Shown: piece by piece, positions 41,174-41,219 of the stretch
Layout of the letters: the number at the start of each line of letters is the position of its first letter
How positions within the stretch are numbered: position 1 is the first letter of the stretch
Source of the DNA: CAIXQW01 sp046049675
GTDB lineage: Bacteria; Bacteroidota; Bacteroidia; Chitinophagales; Chitinophagaceae
Length of the DNA stretch: 41,219 nucleotides
Assembly (NCBI GenBank): GCA_046049675.1
Contig: JBJORA010000069.1
Coordinates: 1 to 41,219, forward strand
Reading direction: 5' to 3'
Program-made: the position numbers and the translations under genes
Notes under the pieces: generated by a model
Database searches by the model: none
The model's input: the letters and a program-made list of their open reading frames with translations, nothing else
What the model was told of the DNA's origin: nothing

Positions 41174-41219
41174 CTAAACATTGCCCATACGCTTAGCTTC
41201 TAGCATACGCATTTCTTTC
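41174..41219 (-). CDS. C-terminal end of a minus-strand gene (cut by window edge)
   Basis: On the minus strand the edge sequence reads KEMRMLEAKRMGNV then TAG (stop at 41174-41176). Charged residues and regular codons suggest the end of a real gene whose body lies beyond the right edge. Sixty nucleotides separate it from the next gene in the same direction. Very short, so chance is possible. Confidence 0.4.
   Translation of the reverse strand, partial: KEMRMLEAKRMGNV

Overview
The window is a gene-dense chromosomal segment of a Bacteroidota bacterium, most likely close to the Chitinophagales/Sphingobacteriia. The evidence is: moderately AT-rich DNA; start-proximal TAnnTTTG promoter elements with almost no Shine-Dalgarno sequences; two proteins with type IX secretion (T9SS) C-terminal sorting domains; several lipoproteins; Bacteroidota-typical families (DUF4846, DUF4294, DUF2490-like); ATP-dependent PEP carboxykinase and an LDH-like malate dehydrogenase. 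I see no rRNA, tRNA, CRISPR array, prophage or intact insertion sequence. Most of the window is core chromosome, and I found no clear large undescribed system.

Layout. 1-695: the 5' part of a DUF2490-like gene and a small lipoprotein gene, both on the minus strand. 826-3349: a plus-strand run of a Rossmann/DUF2520 protein, an MntR/DtxR-type metal regulator and a CorA transporter. 3353-7429: minus-strand envelope genes (DUF4846 lipoprotein, a large T9SS cargo protein, two unknown proteins). 7430-7989: mostly non-coding, but it holds a decayed antitoxin-like reading frame with an in-frame stop. 7990-11234: an M1-type metallopeptidase with a sorting domain, overlapping by 1 nt with the diadenylate cyclase gene cdaA. 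11238-14212: sppA (minus) diverges from folK and a deoxynucleoside kinase (plus). 14213-15425: an inverted-repeat element and a tandem pair of related small membrane proteins. 15524-19336: a lipoprotein, pckA and an MFS transporter. 19404-24963: a secreted esterase, hisS, a rhomboid protease, an ABC transporter pair and a LolA-like protein. 24977-28281: hutI diverging by only 13 bp from aroC, which leads a thioredoxin-fold protein and a zinc-ribbon protein. 28400-30001: mdh with a clear terminator, then DUF4294. 30037-33690: a large exported Asp-box (VPS10/sortilin-like) protein and a small membrane protein. 33787-35269: a DUF2306 membrane protein and an unknown exported protein. 35344-40365: a carotenoid operon (TIGR01777 epimerase, crtI, crtB, idi, crtY). 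40367-41219: an exported barrel-like protein and a tiny gene fragment.

How the genes work together. Idi balances IPP/DMAPP, CrtB makes phytoene, CrtI desaturates it to lycopene and CrtY cyclises it, so the encoded product should be beta-carotene; no hydroxylase, ketolase or light-responsive regulator lies within the window. PckA and Mdh are gluconeogenic/TCA enzymes. CdaA makes the second messenger c-di-AMP. The MntR-CorA pair looks like a metal-homeostasis unit. Among the observations most worth following are the recurrent TAnnTTT(G/A) box placed 4-9 nt before many start codons, which points to leaderless or nearly leaderless mRNAs, the broken orphan antitoxin, and the inverted-repeat element at 14253-14520.
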